A program made the translations under genes and the position numbers. The notes beneath the pieces were generated by a model. The model had not been told where the DNA came from and did not search any database. It worked only from the letters and a program-made list of their open reading frames with translations. A DNA stretch of 64,000 nt from Fonsecaea monophora (taxonomy: Eukaryota; Ascomycota; Eurotiomycetes; Chaetothyriales; Herpotrichiellaceae): assembly GCF_001642475.1 (NCBI RefSeq), contig NW_019173952.1, positions 1-64,000 on the forward strand, in the 5' to 3' direction. Shown one piece after another: positions 1-13,535 of this stretch (its first letter is position 1; every line of letters begins with the position of its first letter).

Positions 1-3000
1 GCGCAACTGGGGGGTTACGAGGGATGGGAATGGAGGGAGGGTGGGTACTGGCTACGAACAAGGGTTCATTTAACAAAGCCAAAAAAGGACTTTGGGAAAA
101 AGGCATGAAGATGACAAGAAGCACGAGCATCAGACACACACCTCTGACATGAACATGGGCCCCCCGAAACATGGGTGGTTAAGTCGCCTGGAGGTGGTGC
201 TTAGTGGTGGGTGGGTTGCCCGCTGCAGGTCAACCTTGGCCGCCCGAAGTTATAGGTAGCTAGGTAGCTAGTAGCTAGTAATCGTAGTAGCACTGTTAAT
301 CGATTTGGGGTAGTCGGTCTCCAGCGAACAAACCACTTTGCCTGTCTGTTCACAGAAGCACACTCGCACAGCAAACCACTTCAACAAAGTACCTCGTACC
401 TCTTCTGCAAAGTCTCCTCGATACTCTAGCTTCCAAGTCACCACGTCCTATTTTGATCTGTTTCTCCGAGTGCCCTGTTGTTGACCAGTCTCCGTCCGCC
501 TTGCCATGCTTGATTTAACCCCGGAAACCCAAATTCTCCATTTCCCACCAAAAACTCACCGGTCACTCACCCCAGCGCAGTCCAAAGCACCAAAAAAGAA
601 CGGTACCTAGGTAATCTCTTTCAACTCTACTTGACCAGGGTGCCTGATTGCCCTTCCTCGCTACAAAGGTTCAAGTCCACGTTGACCATTGCCTCTAGTC
701 AGACCGTGATCATCTGCAGGATCCCCGGGCGCCTGCTCGCCTACGAGTACGTATCATTTAACCAGAGCGGCTACCATCAAGCAATGAGCTTCTCCAACAC
801 CTCTACCGCCGATGAGGGCGGCTTGTGTGCGGGCACGATCCCCTCCCGGCTGCTTCATCCTCTCCGTCCTCATCAACCTCGCCCATCTACAAGGCGACTC
901 CTTCCCTACCCCGTGTCACAGGCGAGGGAATAAGAGATGATGCCAGTGGATCAAATTGTCCAGATCATCTTCCCCTTGGACTCCGCATCAGCCAGTGACC
1001 GGAAGTTGATCACCAGCTCAGACCGTCAGACTGCGAGGGGAGGAAGAGAATGAAAATAATGCAGTATCACTGGCAGATTCGTTTACGGAGTCAGCGACCA
1101 AGTTCCTCAATGGCGGGTAGTCATGCAGGCGGTACAAGGGCCTGAAGCCCGAAAAGAGTCCTTGGAAGGAGGGGGGAAAGGACTTCTTGACGCAGATGCT
1201 TCCGTCTTTAGAATTCCCGACCGAGGCCAAAACTGCCCTCTAGACTTTTGCCAACTACAGATCTTAACAAGCAACAAAGTTTGTTTGTGTCAAGTGCTCA
1301 GCACCAGCCTCACAAATCTGAGTCAAGACTTTCAAGCAAGATGACCATTCACACCGGCCACCTGACCGACCAATATGAAAAAGGAGGGGGGGGTGTGATG
1401 TTTGAACGTCCTTTGCAGCACACCACCAGATATTTCATTTTCACAGTCAGATGTACACGGACAAAACTGTTCTCGTCATGAATCATTCCTCCAGCGGCAG
1501 TTCCCATCTCGTTGCCGCCCTCAGCTCACGAAAAACAACCATCTCCACCTTTCATATCCACCATTTCTTTCCTTAGAAGCTCGATTCGCCGCTAGCTCCG
1601 CAATCCACTGACAAGCCCGCCACCCAGCTTCCCTCCAATCCTCATAGCAATTTGATCCAAAGGAGCAGTAAGAGGGCGCTGGAAGGTGCAGAGGTTACTA
1701 GACTGGAAATGCAAGAGACGAGGGTACAATTGGCCTCCAAATACCAACAACAGGACTGCTTTGCAGCCCACATAATTGGACAAAGTGCTTCTGGTGTAGG
1801 GCGCAACGCATTTTGATCGAACCGACTACGATAGTCAAATAAATGCTGTCATCTGCAATGCGGCCCTCGGACCTCGACCTGTCTTTTTCGCCATGCTTCG
1901 CCCCACACCATCGCCCCGTTCTCCTCGATTTCACTCATCGTCCTTCGCCCACCAACAGCAGTAGTAGTCAGTCTACTAGCTGCAACTCCACCAATGGATT
2001 GCGGTGGTTTGTTCTGTCGTTCTCCAAGCACCTGCGAACTGGTCATGTCGTCGTTACAGCTCCCTGACGCGGTAAATCTATCATGGTCAGCAAATGAAAA
2101 CTTGCTTGGCTTCGTGGTTGTTCTTGGGGCGTCTTCCTTTCACTGACCCCCGAAAGAGGCATCGCCAGATCAGATCGGCGACTGACACGCAGCCTGGATG
2201 GCACTTATCTCTTAACCCAATCAGCATGACATGCGGCCTCCCATGGGTGCCCCTCGTTCATCCTTATGTTCTTTTCCCTTCGCTCTTGTGCTCACAGCTG
2301 CATTGATCCAGCAAGGGTCCAGACAAGAATGGAGCTTTGCATCTACAGGACGCCAGAAGGTCTGTGCTCTCTTCGTAGCCCACTGCCCCCAGATGGCGCA
2401 ATGCCTGACGCGACTCAGCACGGACTCACCCGCAGGCCTATCTGGGCCTTTCCTCTAACCCAAGTCGTAAATCTCTTACCCTCCCACTCTGAATCGTCCG
2501 GCCATCGCCTCTGGCTGCAGCCACAGAGATAGTCTTCTCACTGTGCGAGCAATGGCAAGCATTTCGTTTTGTTCGAGTATCTCGGTTCAATTAGGAGGAC
2601 CGAAATAGCCAATTCGAGACTTCATCCTTCGGCCTCGAATGTACGTACCTGTACGCGAAGCAGGTTCCTTTCTATCCAACCGAACCGTCCCTAGCCCGAG
2701 ATGGGCCATCCCATTTCCTTGTCTGACTTCATCAGACCATGACATCCCGATCCTTCACTTCCAAACCACGGGTCTCACGCGACGCAATTTTGGTTGATCG
2801 ACACTAAAGAGCCTTTTGGATTCGAATGCCGCATGGCATGGCCCCCATTATCTTTTAGAGCATCCTGGGGCAGACGCACTAAGAACACAAACGGCCTTGT
2901 TGAAATCATATTTTACAGTTTTGTGCGCTTCTGAGTTCAACGTGCCGTCCCAAAAACAGCAGTGGAGAACAGAGCTCCTTTGAGAGACCCTGTCTCAACG

Positions 3001-6000
3001 CCACACTCGCCTCGAAGCCCGGTCCAAGCCTCCAATTGCCGCCAACACGGCCGGTTGGCCCAAAGCTGGATAAAAACCTTTGGGCTGCTGCAGCACAGTC
3101 CTAGTTCCAGCAGGTCGACAGACCTCGATCGGAGATCACACCACCCAAACCCTCGAGGACCATGTTTGATCTCTGATGCAAGTACGAACTTGGCCAGCTG
3201 ATGAGGGACTTTGACCTTTTGGGGCTCCATGAAAGAAGGACAGCCAGAGAGCGCTCGAAAATTGTGACTCCCGCTCGCATTGGTCCGTGAGCCAACCGGG
3301 CTCATCCTTGCTGAGCAAGGGAAAACGATGGAGGACCGGCCTGCATAAGTGCCTTCGGTGGCGTTTGCATTAGGGTCCTCCACCATTGGCATCATCCATC
3401 CCCACAGCGAGCGTCGTCGGCCATGCAAATGGCCGGCCATCCAGACGCTGGTGCCCTTAGTCCATGTTCGCAGCAAGATGCTGCATATCCCCAGTGGCAG
3501 CTTATCGCACAACTTCTTTTCAGCTTCCTATTCTCGCCATGCTATGAAGCACATGTGCTCTCGGCTCCCGAATCCCATTCCGACCGGACTACCTACTAAA
3601 CAGACATGCATACGAGCGGGGGAAAATGATGCTGCTCCGCTTTGCTGAGAACAGCTTGTCTTCATACGTGGGCACTTCGCAGAGGTAGTTGGAATCTGTC
3701 TCAAACCCAAGCCCCTTGACCAAGCGGCCAACATGCAGGTCCAGATTGATACAGCCGAGAAAATGTGATTGTGTTTGTCATTAAGGATAAACTGGCACCG
3801 TACATGGTTGTATTTCTTCTGGCTAAACACTTTCCTAACCCCGCCCAGCTTGTAGCATATAGAACGGTTCGATGCATATGGGATAGCACGTCAGAACTGA
3901 CAGATGTACCGCTCTGTATCAAGTCCTTGCATTGCTTTTCATGGGAGTACCTCTGCACGGTGCAAAATCCGGAGGAATCGGTAGGCAGGACTGCATCATC
4001 CGTTTTACGAACGGTTTGGAGCTTCGGATTCGGAGCACATCATTCGCTGCCGATATTGCTCAACGAAAAACATCTCGCGTCCGAGGGTCCGAAGCCTCAG
4101 TCCCTGTCCTTGAAAGCTGACGCGATATCTCTTCGCCTAACGGGCGCTTTCCTTTCACATCAACGTACTTGGTACTGTAATCGTGTCAGCGGCGGAATCA
4201 AGCGTTCTGGTACCATGACAGCGTGCATAGAGATGCGCAGGACTGTGTCACATCTGGACATGTTTTCCCAGTGGGGACCTGACAAGTCATCAGCAAAGCG
4301 CGAATTCCCGAACGAGTTGAGTTGCGAAAGTCTTTTCCAATCTGCATTACCAACACATGCATGTAAGGAAGAACAGCTCATCTTGTCAATGATACATTGT
4401 TTTCCTTAACCATAGCGGCCATCGCCCGCGCCAGTTCTACGAAGGAAGATGCATGTCGCTTGTTCAGCGACTTTTTAATCATGTGTGATTCTTCATCATG
4501 CCAATGGACAGCAACCTTTGATCACGTCTGATCTCCTGGCTACATAACTACTTTCAGACCGGCGACAAGGGAGAAACACACCGTAGCGGCTTTTTCTTTG
4601 ATGGACTTGCAGAAAATCCTAAGTCCCGTGGTGGAGGCCCAGGATTTATCCCATCGACAGCTCGCGAGGGGGCTACTCAATGAAATCGCGACGATGAGAT
4701 GTAGATGTGGTGTCACTGGGAACGTAGCTGGTTGTCCCTATGCATCTTCCAGCGACATTCAGGTCTCAGGACGTTGAGAAGCTGCGAATAACGATCCAGA
4801 GACATCATGTAGACCGGAAGCCAGGGCTATGCTTCCCCCCGAAGCCAGCGCGGTAGAAGTGCATAGGGATGCAGATTGCTACCCAACCACCCTAAACAAG
4901 TCAGACCGCGGGGCTTGTTCTTCGTCCCTGGGCGATCTTCATCGCTGACAAAGGAGAATAGTCGTGCCCTACGGCCCCGTCGACCCCAGGGTTGGGCGAT
5001 GGCGACGATGAGAGTCCAAGGGGGGCAACGACAAGGTCCGGGACCGAAAACCAACTCAGGATCCTGGCGACGATGTGGTCTTGGCAATGACGTTGACAGA
5101 CTGCGCCCACTTGCAGGCCACAAAGGACGCCTCAATTTTTCTTCCCTTTCTCATCTCCCAAGCCTTTCTTGGTGAAGGAATCCTCGTCTTGTACCTCGTA
5201 CCTACCCGATACCTGGTCATCCTCATAGAGACTGCCACAGTATCTATGTCTGACCTCACCACTGGTCCTAGCATTGGTCAGCCTCGCCCTTAGCACGCCC
5301 CCGAATGATCTGCGATCTCCTGTTCGTGCCAAACAAACGGTGTTCATGCGAAGCCTTCCCCGAAACCACCTTAAAAGTGAATCTTCGCCGCCATTGTGGC
5401 TCCCAACGGCCTTATCTCGTGGTCTGACGCAAGACTGGCGGTGAAGAAATCAACCCCAGATGCTCTGATCTGAAAAGGGGGGGCGCCCAAACGATCGGTT
5501 ACTTGCATTTTGCTTCACGGGCCGAAGCGGGATCGCCTGCCACCAAACCTCAAATATCCCCGAAGCGTTGGCTGCGCCCAGAGTCGTCACCGCCATCTCT
5601 GATATCCCATCACTTTTTACTGCACCTTCTGCTCATACGCTCTCTGTTGATTACTCTTCAATCTGCTCTGATAATCACTCGTCTCTGAGTATTGGTATAT
5701 TCCTTGTTCAGCGGCAAAGCGTGCCAAGTCAACCTTCTTTGCTGACAGTGGCTTGTGTCATGCCGTAAGTGCACACATGCGCGCAACCTTGCACATCTGC
5801 ACCCCGCCTCTAAGCAATGGCGAATACGAGATTCGCGTTACACAAAGGACATGCTGAAGACCACTCAAAGATTGGCGATTCTAGCTATCTTCGCCCCTCG
5901 GTTTTCCAAGTTTGGCGCTTCGACCAAATCCAGGCACGCCGCTCAAAAGACCCCCCACTGATTTCACTGGTCACATGGACATTTCCGCGTGGGCGGGCAT

Positions 6001-8624
6001 GACCTGACGCCATCTCTGGAACCGGGCAACTTCTTGTTCCTGCATCATGCTGTGCGTCGTCGCTCGGATCGTCTCAGCTGCAAGAATCATGCCATGCAAG
6101 TCATTGGGGAAAGTTTGGTGATCAAGGAGTCTGAGCCACTGACGGGATGCTTGCAACAGTGTTAGCTCTTTTGTCGGAAAGGTTTTCAGCCCATCAGGGT
6201 TCCGACTGGTCAGCTCTAAACTACATGCCTCTGTTCCGCCGACAAATGGTAACATTGAATCCTGCGCCGTCAGTGGGCATTGTCGACCCTTGGCCATTGT
6301 TCTGCTGGTAGACTGGCCACCCCCAAACGACTTTCTCGCCACCCGGTCTCGGGGATCTTCAGCAGCGGCTCCTGGAAAGTCCAAAATTCGCCCTAGCGCG
6401 ATTGAACCCGTTGGACGTTTTCCCTGCAGGGTGAGGGTCTAAATGGTGGGGAGACGAGCAGAGGCAACACACCTGACCCTAAATCCTAGTCGACAGCACA
6501 GCAAACAGTAGCCAGCCACATGGCTTGTATCAGCGGAGTCGGCAGGCTTGCCCTCACGTACTGCTTGTCTGAACCCTGTCAGCGCCCAGTTCTCAGGTGG
6601 AAATTACGTTGTGTTGATATTACCTGCGGCTGTATGTCCCGGCCACCCAGCCAGACTATTTCACGACACACTCTAGTGAGTATTTTGAATGTACCTACCG
6701 TGATCATTGCGCAAATAGCGGAATGTGCAGTGCCGAGGACTGTCGAAAGCTCTGATTCCTCACCAGCCTTCCACACGAATTTGCCTCAATATGCTATTCG
6801 GGTCGGTCGGTCTGCCACCCACCCACATCCTAGACTCCATTTCTCAGAATTGAGCACAGACCTTGTGCTCCAGAAGCGTCTGAGGGTTCCTCTGCCGTCA
6901 GATGAGACAACGTTATCCTTGTTCTGTGTTGACGATCTCTGGCAAGGTAGAACAGATTTCTCCGACAAGGGCAATGTCCGAGGGGATCTGGCAATAGGGC
7001 TTTGATCCTTTGGCCAGCAAAACTTTGTTGAGTTGCACTCACGGATCCTTCGAATGATTCGAGGAGAAGTGTCGGTATCATCAACTGCATTACTGATGGG
7101 TTCAGCAGCTAATCCATGTCATATTCCCCTTCACGACGAGTACTGGCCTTCTATCTCCTCGTTTCTTCGTGTGCTAGTCCAGGCACTATCTAACTCCTCC
7201 CATTATCTCAACGACATATCTTGGTCTTCAATGGAGAAAACCACAGGATGACCCCGTTTGTACACTATAAGCGCGAACTACAAGTTTTCAGCACAGAGCT
7301 GTTCTGTTGGGACGGCGTTGTAACCACAAAAGAGGAGGATCGTATTGGATAGCTACACATAACCAGCTCCCAAAATTGGACGCAGGCAACATTATACCGG
7401 TGCAGACCCCGCTTATCTATATTCGACAGCCACTGCGACTGTCAATCGACCAAGGCACTCACCTCTACGCATCTTCTTCGTCTCAGACGGCGTTCGCATG
7501 CCTTGTTAGCAGTCGACGGCGCCAACTCTGTCCCTTCGATGCTCATACTCGGCAATAGTTGGAAGCTGGATCGTTGACGTGGTCGGTTCACATAAATGTG
7601 GTCAGCTTACCCAAAGATCTCTGGCAGGTAAGGAGCTGGGAATTCTATAAACGAAACGCCCAGATCAACTAAAATTGCCATCTAGGTTACTCCCGCTACC
7701 ACCACGCCGTGCCGCCGCCACTCCGGGTCGCATTTGAGGCTAGGAGAACTCTATACCGAGTGACTGCGCTTCCAGGGAAATTTCATCAAGTATCAAAGAG
7801 CTTGGGACTTGAGGTAGCTTGAACAGACACACAATATCACCGGCACTGATTAGTGGTGGACACCAGCTCTGCTCGCTCACAAGGGGGTCAGTCAGTTGGG
7901 TACTCCTTGGGGCCACTCCTATATCGCAACCAAATATCCTTTTGAGGGCCGATCTATCTTGAACGGCCGGCTTTGGAGGAAAAGTCCGACCAACATATTC
8001 TGGAGTCGAAGGCCCTTCTCGCCAATATTTGCAGTGATCGCGGTGCTACGACGAAGGCGACATACTTCGTTGGCACGAGCGAGCGACATTGGACTAGACC
8101 TGCGACGACCAACACTCGTCTCGCCCACTCACTCGCCTGCTTCCTGCCTCTCGTACACCAATGTTCTCCCCAAGACTGTGCCACACAAAGATAGGTTGAT
8201 TGGTTGATTGGTTGGTTGATTTATTGAAAGACAGCCAGAGAACCCGTCCAGTAATCCGCGGCCAGAACCTGTTAACCGCTCAGTCAGTCAGTCGAAGCGA
8301 TCCCAACTTGGTATTTTTTGGTAGTAAGTCGTTGACAAAATCCTTCGTGACCCGATCTCTCTCTCTCTTGTCTGTCTGTCTGGTGCCCGCTTGGGACTCC
8401 TAGCTCTTCGGGCTCGCTTAGCTAGTTGTGTAGATCTTCGTGTACCGAACGTACTGTTGTGTAAAAAAGAGCAGAACAGCATCATCTATAACTACACTAT
8501 TTTCTGTATATCGCCTCAATATGAAAACTCCATGATATACTATACTAGTACAGTGCACGAGACAAGATCCATGTATCTCATTCTCATTTTGCATCTGGAT
8601 CCATCTCCATTTTTCGCTACCTTG
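1..8624. other. Gene-poor stretch, no supported gene
   Basis: I see no coding region here with a recognisable domain, a spliceable chain of exons or a convincing start. The longest open frames (about 190-215 codons near 2.9-3.5 kb on the minus strand and 3.8-4.4 kb on the plus strand) have no family resemblance and no neighbouring exons. Short repeats of the tagctaggtagctag type lie near 245-275, and a GTACCTCGTACC motif recurs at 389-400 and 5191-5202. Near 8193-8222 there is a short GGTTGATT-like repeat. The stretch could hold the upstream region of a gene left of the window, non-coding transcripts, or lineage-specific genes I cannot recognise. Confidence 0.6.
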
Positions 8625-9788
8625 TTATCTCTCCCTCCAAGTCACGCTGTCTCCAAATCTGACTTCAAACTCGACCGCACCAAACACACCGATGGCGGGA
8701 TATAGGTCGCCTTCACCCATCAGGCCGTCGACGCCTTCATCACGCTCGTCGCGTTCTTCGTCGATATCCCAGCCCCACCGCTCGTTGGCCCTGCCGTCTC
8801 TGGTGACAAAGGCTCGCGTCTTGACCTTGGCCGTCCTCGTTCCCCTTGCGTGGCTATCCACGGCAGCTTGTGTGGAGAAATGCATGCCCACGCCCACGAC
8901 TTCACCCTCCTTGAATGCTTGGACAAAATCCCGCCCGCCCCACGAGTCGTTCACGAATCTTCGCCCGTCATCTCCATGTACGCCGATGCTTGCGCGGTGC
9001 CACCCAGGCAAACGCCATGGTGGATAGGGCTTGGCAGCGAACCCTATTGCAATACCCGAGTTTTCATTGACGATACGGCGGATGGCGATTTCAAAGTAAA
9101 TCGTCTTGGGCTGCGATGTAAGTAGCGGGTTGTCCACGCACGCAAAGTACAGTGGAATCGAGGCCAGGAAGATGGCGTCCTGCTGGTGTTTGCCTGTCAC
9201 CACCTTCCACGTCGTTGGGCTTGTCTGCCGGAACGTCGTTACATGCTTCCTCAACTGCGGTGGCGGAGGTTCAAGAGTGATGTGCCCTGCATTAGCCAGA
9301 AGGTGAATCTCGTGGCTAGGCGTGCTCGGTGTATACACAGGATGTTTTGCACACCACTCATGGCCCCGGGCCGCAGAGTCGTATGAGGCGTTATTCGCCG
9401 GCGAGTAGTCCTGCGGTAGCGGCGGAGGTGGTGGGAGAAGTGACGTGTCCGGAATCACGGTCCAGTCATGATATGGTGGTGGATTGTCGGGCTCCGGGTT
9501 CTGTTGGTGTGAAGGAGACGGACCTGGTGGAGGGGAGAATTCTTCATGGTGTAAGCTTGCAGAGGCGGCGCGGTGTGACGGGGGTGGACCCGAAGGAGGC
9601 TCAAAGATCTCCTCAGTCCCCTGTCCGCCTTTGTGTTGTGATGGAGGTGGTCCTGGCGGAGGAGCATAGTGTTCTTCCACTCGGTCATGCGTTCGATTCC
9701 ATCTTAGTTTTTGACCTGGCTGATCACTTCCAGAAGGGTCGTCTGTTCCGACGTCGATTTTGCCCTTGAGGGACTTGAAGAGGCCCAT
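8625..9788 (-). CDS. Pro-rich SPRY-domain protein with PPxY motif
   Basis: Single-exon protein of 387 residues. The start is the ATG at 9788, because the frame upstream of it has only a TTG. Residues 1-6 (MGLFKS) fit the N-myristoylation pattern with Gly2 and Ser6. Residues 42-95 hold three proline-rich repeats of the type PPPGPPPS, and residues 103-106 are PPPY, a PPxY motif of the kind bound by WW domains of Rsp5/NEDD4 ubiquitin ligases. Residues about 228-383 form a SPRY domain, with YFEIAIRRI, GIAIGFAAKPYP, GWHRASIGVHGDDGR and a C-terminal YPAIGVFG strand. Yeast Ssh4 and Ear1 combine SPRY with PY motifs as Rsp5 adaptors, but they have a transmembrane anchor; here a lipid anchor might replace it. 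That role is inference. The SPRY assignment is firm; partners are unknown. Confidence 0.88.
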   Translation of the reverse strand: MGLFKSLKGKIDVGTDDPSGSDQPGQKLRWNRTHDRVEEHYAPPPGPPPSQHKGGQGTEEIFEPPSGPPPSHRAASASLHHEEFSPPPGPSPSHQQNPEPDNPPPYHDWTVIPDTSLLPPPPPLPQDYSPANNASYDSAARGHEWCAKHPVYTPSTPSHEIHLLANAGHITLEPPPPQLRKHVTTFRQTSPTTWKVVTGKHQQDAIFLASIPLYFACVDNPLLTSQPKTIYFEIAIRRIVNENSGIAIGFAAKPYPPWRLPGWHRASIGVHGDDGRRFVNDSWGGRDFVQAFKEGEVVGVGMHFSTQAAVDSHARGTRTAKVKTRAFVTRDGRANERWGWDIDEERDERDEGVDGLMGEGDLYPAIGVFGAVEFEVRFGDSVTWRER

Positions 9789-11500
9789 TACAGGCCGGGT
9801 AGAGGCAAATAGCAATGGTTGTCAGTAAGCAGGTATGAAGACCAGGGTAAGGATCCAGGAATAAGCGATGCGTCCACAACACGAGAGTGTAGGAGCCTTG
9901 AGCCCGCTCGTTCTTGTCCGGGGTTAGACAACCCCAACTTTCACTTAGCTTCTCCTGAAAAGAACCTGACCAAGTAACAGTCCGATCTCGAAGTATATGG
10001 CGCTAACACGATCAAAGTCGCCAAGGTCCGCTAGATTGTAACGGGGTGGTAGAGTTACACTGATTGATCGAAGATGCTGCACCAAGTACGGTCCTTTTTG
10101 CTTTGCTCTTAGTGTTGCAACAAACCATGCAGTACAAGACGGCTGCAGGCGTAGTCGCACTCAAAAAGAAAGAAAAATCAAAAACACTGTGGTCCACGAG
10201 TCAAGCCACCCACCCTGTCAAAGGGAATGAGAGTCTGGGTCGGTGCAAGCCCAATCCGAGTCAAAGCAGTAGTGAGGGATGTTGGTCGAAACTGAGTGGA
10301 CCTATACCGATACAGGTTTCTGCGCCGTGCCGGCCTTTTCCCACCCTCCCACTCTGCAAGGATGGTGTGCGTCTAGCGCACAGAGAGGTCGGGGTGTCCT
10401 TGAGAAATGGAACCGAGACTGAAGAGCGGACGAGAAGAAAGGATAGGATGGCAGTAATGGCTGAATTAGGTTCGAGGCACGAAGGTTCGAAACGTTGAGA
10501 TAGTTTTTTGTTAGTTTCGTTGCTGGATTGATAGGTGGAGTGGCTAGGTAGATCGGCAGGTAGGCAGGTAGGCAGGTAGGCAGGCAGGCAGGTAGGCAGG
10601 TAGGCACGGTTCTGAAGCCTTGTTTTGACTGAGCAAGAGTTTGAGACTCGTGTTCACAAAGGGCCTCAAACTTGACGCCGGGCAGGACTTGACAGAAGAA
10701 GGGGAGGGGCTTGTCGTCGTTGCAGCTGAGGGTCTAGCCAAGATGACTCGAGTTGTCTCTGAAATCCTTTTGGTGGTGTCGTTTCCTTGCTTGGTAAGTC
10801 AATTTGGTCCAAGCGCAGTTGGACGCACAATGCAGGTTTGGCGTTTTTCGAAGGTGGGCTAGGTCGACTTGGTCGGGTCTTCTACGTGATGAGTGGGTGA
10901 CTTGACTCCAATCCCTTGATCCCAGGACGGCAGACGGATAGACGGAGGGAATCTGGGACGAGGATTTGACGTGATGGTCGAGCGTGGTGGACTAAAGGCG
11001 GGGTAGTTGGCAAGTCAATGAGACGCGTGAGGCGCAGCAGCGCTTGCAGAAGGAGGAGAGCGAGAGGGAGAAAGCGTTGGCATGTGATGAAGGATCTCCA
11101 ATTACAGGCCACAAAATTGCTAGTGACACTGGACACCAGCAACGTATCTCGTAAGCCATCAAAAGTGCTTAAACTCTTGGCCCTTATCGCCCCTTCGGTG
11201 GCCCTTCGGTCCTGGGCACTCAAGCACTTTAGGCTTCTGGGCACCTACGTGCTACCTATCAGTCGCCACTGAACATAGTTTTGACCCCGTAGGCACTGAC
11301 TTTTGGCTACTTATACGAGTAGTTAGTTAAGCCGAAATCATGCTCCCTCTGTCTCCAAGCATGTGATATCCTGCACCACACACACACCCACACCACTCAA
11401 GTATGTCCCGTCTATCGATTATCACGCATATGCCTTTTCACGTCTTCCTTTATTCCGTCTCTTCCGACATCCCTTTTTCAATCCGTCCTCTCACAAACCT
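9789..11500. other. Intergenic region with tetranucleotide repeat
   Basis: This is the upstream flank of the SPRY gene and the downstream flank of the beta-xylosidase gene. I see no supported gene. A GGCA/GGTA tetranucleotide tract lies at 10555-10606 and creates low-complexity open frames that should not be annotated as proteins. Confidence 0.6.
10555..10606. repeat. GGCA/GGTA tetranucleotide tandem repeat
   Basis: About 13 tetramer units, alternating GGCA and GGTA, run without interruption between the SPRY and beta-xylosidase genes. It is a simple microsatellite and is likely to vary in length between strains. Confidence 0.9.
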
Positions 11501-13497
11501 TCACCCGCTGGCAGGTCGCTGTGGCCACTGGTCAAGCGTCACCGGGCTACCCGTCAGGGTGAAGTTCACCGTCGCCTGGGTCGGCACATCCACCAGCAAC
11601 CCATAGTCACCGGGGTACAGGATCTCATTGCCATTCTCATCCCGTCGTGACAGACTGCCTAGCGTCAAGTTCAGTGTCGCCGTCTGCGAGGAGCCCCCCG
11701 TGATGTTGAACAGTCTTTGGTACGCAACGAGCTCCTTGATGGGATGTGGCGCGGGGCCATTCTCGCCACTGATGAATCCCAACGTCACAAAGTCTGACGC
11801 GACTTTGCCCGTGTTGGTGACGTTGACCTTGAAGCTGCTAAAGGGACACAGGTCGAGGTACTTGTGCGTCGAGCGATCGCAGCCCGACACGAGCTGGGAG
11901 ATATTGAAACTTGGCTGCTGAGGTTGAGCCACTGACAGACTGAAGTTGGTGTAGTGTAGACCGTATCCGAATGGAAGAACAGCATCACTGAACCATTTGT
12001 ATGTTCTTCCAGGATTGCCAGACGAGGCATTGGGTCTTAGGTTCATGTCGGTCATGGCGACCTGTTCGACATAGTTGGCAGGGTACTGTGTGACAGGAAG
12101 TCTTCCTGCTGGCGCCACCTTGCCCGTGACGATGTTGATGAGAGCATCACCTCCAGCCATGCCTGGGTAGCCACCCCACACGATGGCCGAGACGTTGGGG
12201 TTGTTTAAGAAGGGAGTGTCATCGAGCTGGTCACCCATCTGAAGCAAGATGACAGGTTTGCCCATGGCCGCGACCTGATTGATCAGATCGACCCTCCCCG
12301 GAGCCCAGCTGATGTCGTATCGATCCAGACTCTCGCTCTCGTCGTCGTCATTGATGCCGTCTGCAATGATCACGATGTCGCCTTCTTCAGCTGCCGATAT
12401 AAGATCATCCCAGTTGTCTGTGGTAGGGAAGTTGATGTTGTTCAGGGTGCTGGAGTATTTGACATTGACGTGAGGCAATTGCTGCAAAGCATAGAGAGGT
12501 GCATGAAGGAATCTTGCCTGGCCAAAGTAGTTTCCTTGCAGCTGCGTCGTCACATTGGCCCATTCGCCAAATAGAGTGATGGTGGTGTTTCTGTTTGTCG
12601 GCAAGGCCAAGGGCAGTGTGCCATCATTCTTCAGAAGCACAATGCCTTCCTCAGCGGCCTTCAATGCGAGAGCTTCGGATGCCGGGGTCGACACATTCTG
12701 CCAGCCGAGGGAGCGATACGGCGTGGCAGATGCAGGATCAAAATACCCCAGGCGGATCAAGGACGAATAGAGACGGATGAGGGTCTGATCGAGCACGCTT
12801 TCGTTGAACAATCCCCGTTCAAAAGCGCCAGGCAGATGTGTCTGATAGTATGTGCCCTGAGACAAACATCAGCGTTTACTCAGCGTGTCATGATTGAACA
12901 AGTCGACTTACACAGTTGAGATCGGTTCCTGCTTTTAGGGCGTCGGCGACAGTTTGCTCTCGAGATGTAGTGTAATCATGGGGCGAATAGATGTTTTGAA
13001 TGGCGTCGCAGTCAGAGGTCACATACTGGCCCTCGCCCGTCCAGTTCCAGTGTTCCCTCAAGATGGTCTGGAGAATGTACGGGTCGGCACAGGTTGGCAC
13101 GCCATTCAAGGCATTGTAGGAACACATGATTGAGCTATAGTTTGTCAGTGATGTTGCTCACAAGGCCGAGTGCTGATACATGTCACTCACCCAACATTGG
13201 AGTCTCTGGCACAGGTCTGGAACGGTTGCATGTAGTATTCAGCAAGGTCTTGGGTGGTGACTTGGGCATCAAAGTTGTATCGGTCTGTTGTCACCCAGTT
13301 CTCTAGGTCGTAGGCTACAAAATGCTTGCAAGTGGCGATGACCTTCTTGATGGCTGGGTCGTGACCACCTTGAAGACCGTCGATCAAGGAAGCAACATAG
13401 GACTTGAGATGGAAAGGATCTTCTCCCGGAGTCTCCTGTCCGCGGCCCCAACGTGGATCTCTGCCACATGATAGGTTCAAAATCAGCTTCAGGTCAC

Positions 13498-13535
<38 letters not shown>

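Noticed and set aside
667..677. GGTTCAAGTCC, a match to a tRNA B box
   Set aside because: The flanking bases do not form a T-arm stem and no A box or acceptor stem is present.
2937..3512. 191-codon open frame on the minus strand
   Set aside because: No similarity, no good start context, and overlapping frames of similar length on both strands suggest chance.
3765..4409. 214-codon open frame on the plus strand in the gene-poor left region
   Set aside because: Its first codon is GTG, composition is not protein-like, no domain is visible and no adjoining exon was found.
5971..6384. 137-codon minus-strand frame ending in a Met-rich helix-like segment
   Set aside because: The downstream half looks somewhat protein-like, but it starts with TTG, has no upstream exon I can join and no recognisable family.
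10302..10741. Minus-strand frames coding Cys/Leu/Pro/Ala repeats
   Set aside because: They are translations of the GGCA/GGTA microsatellite.
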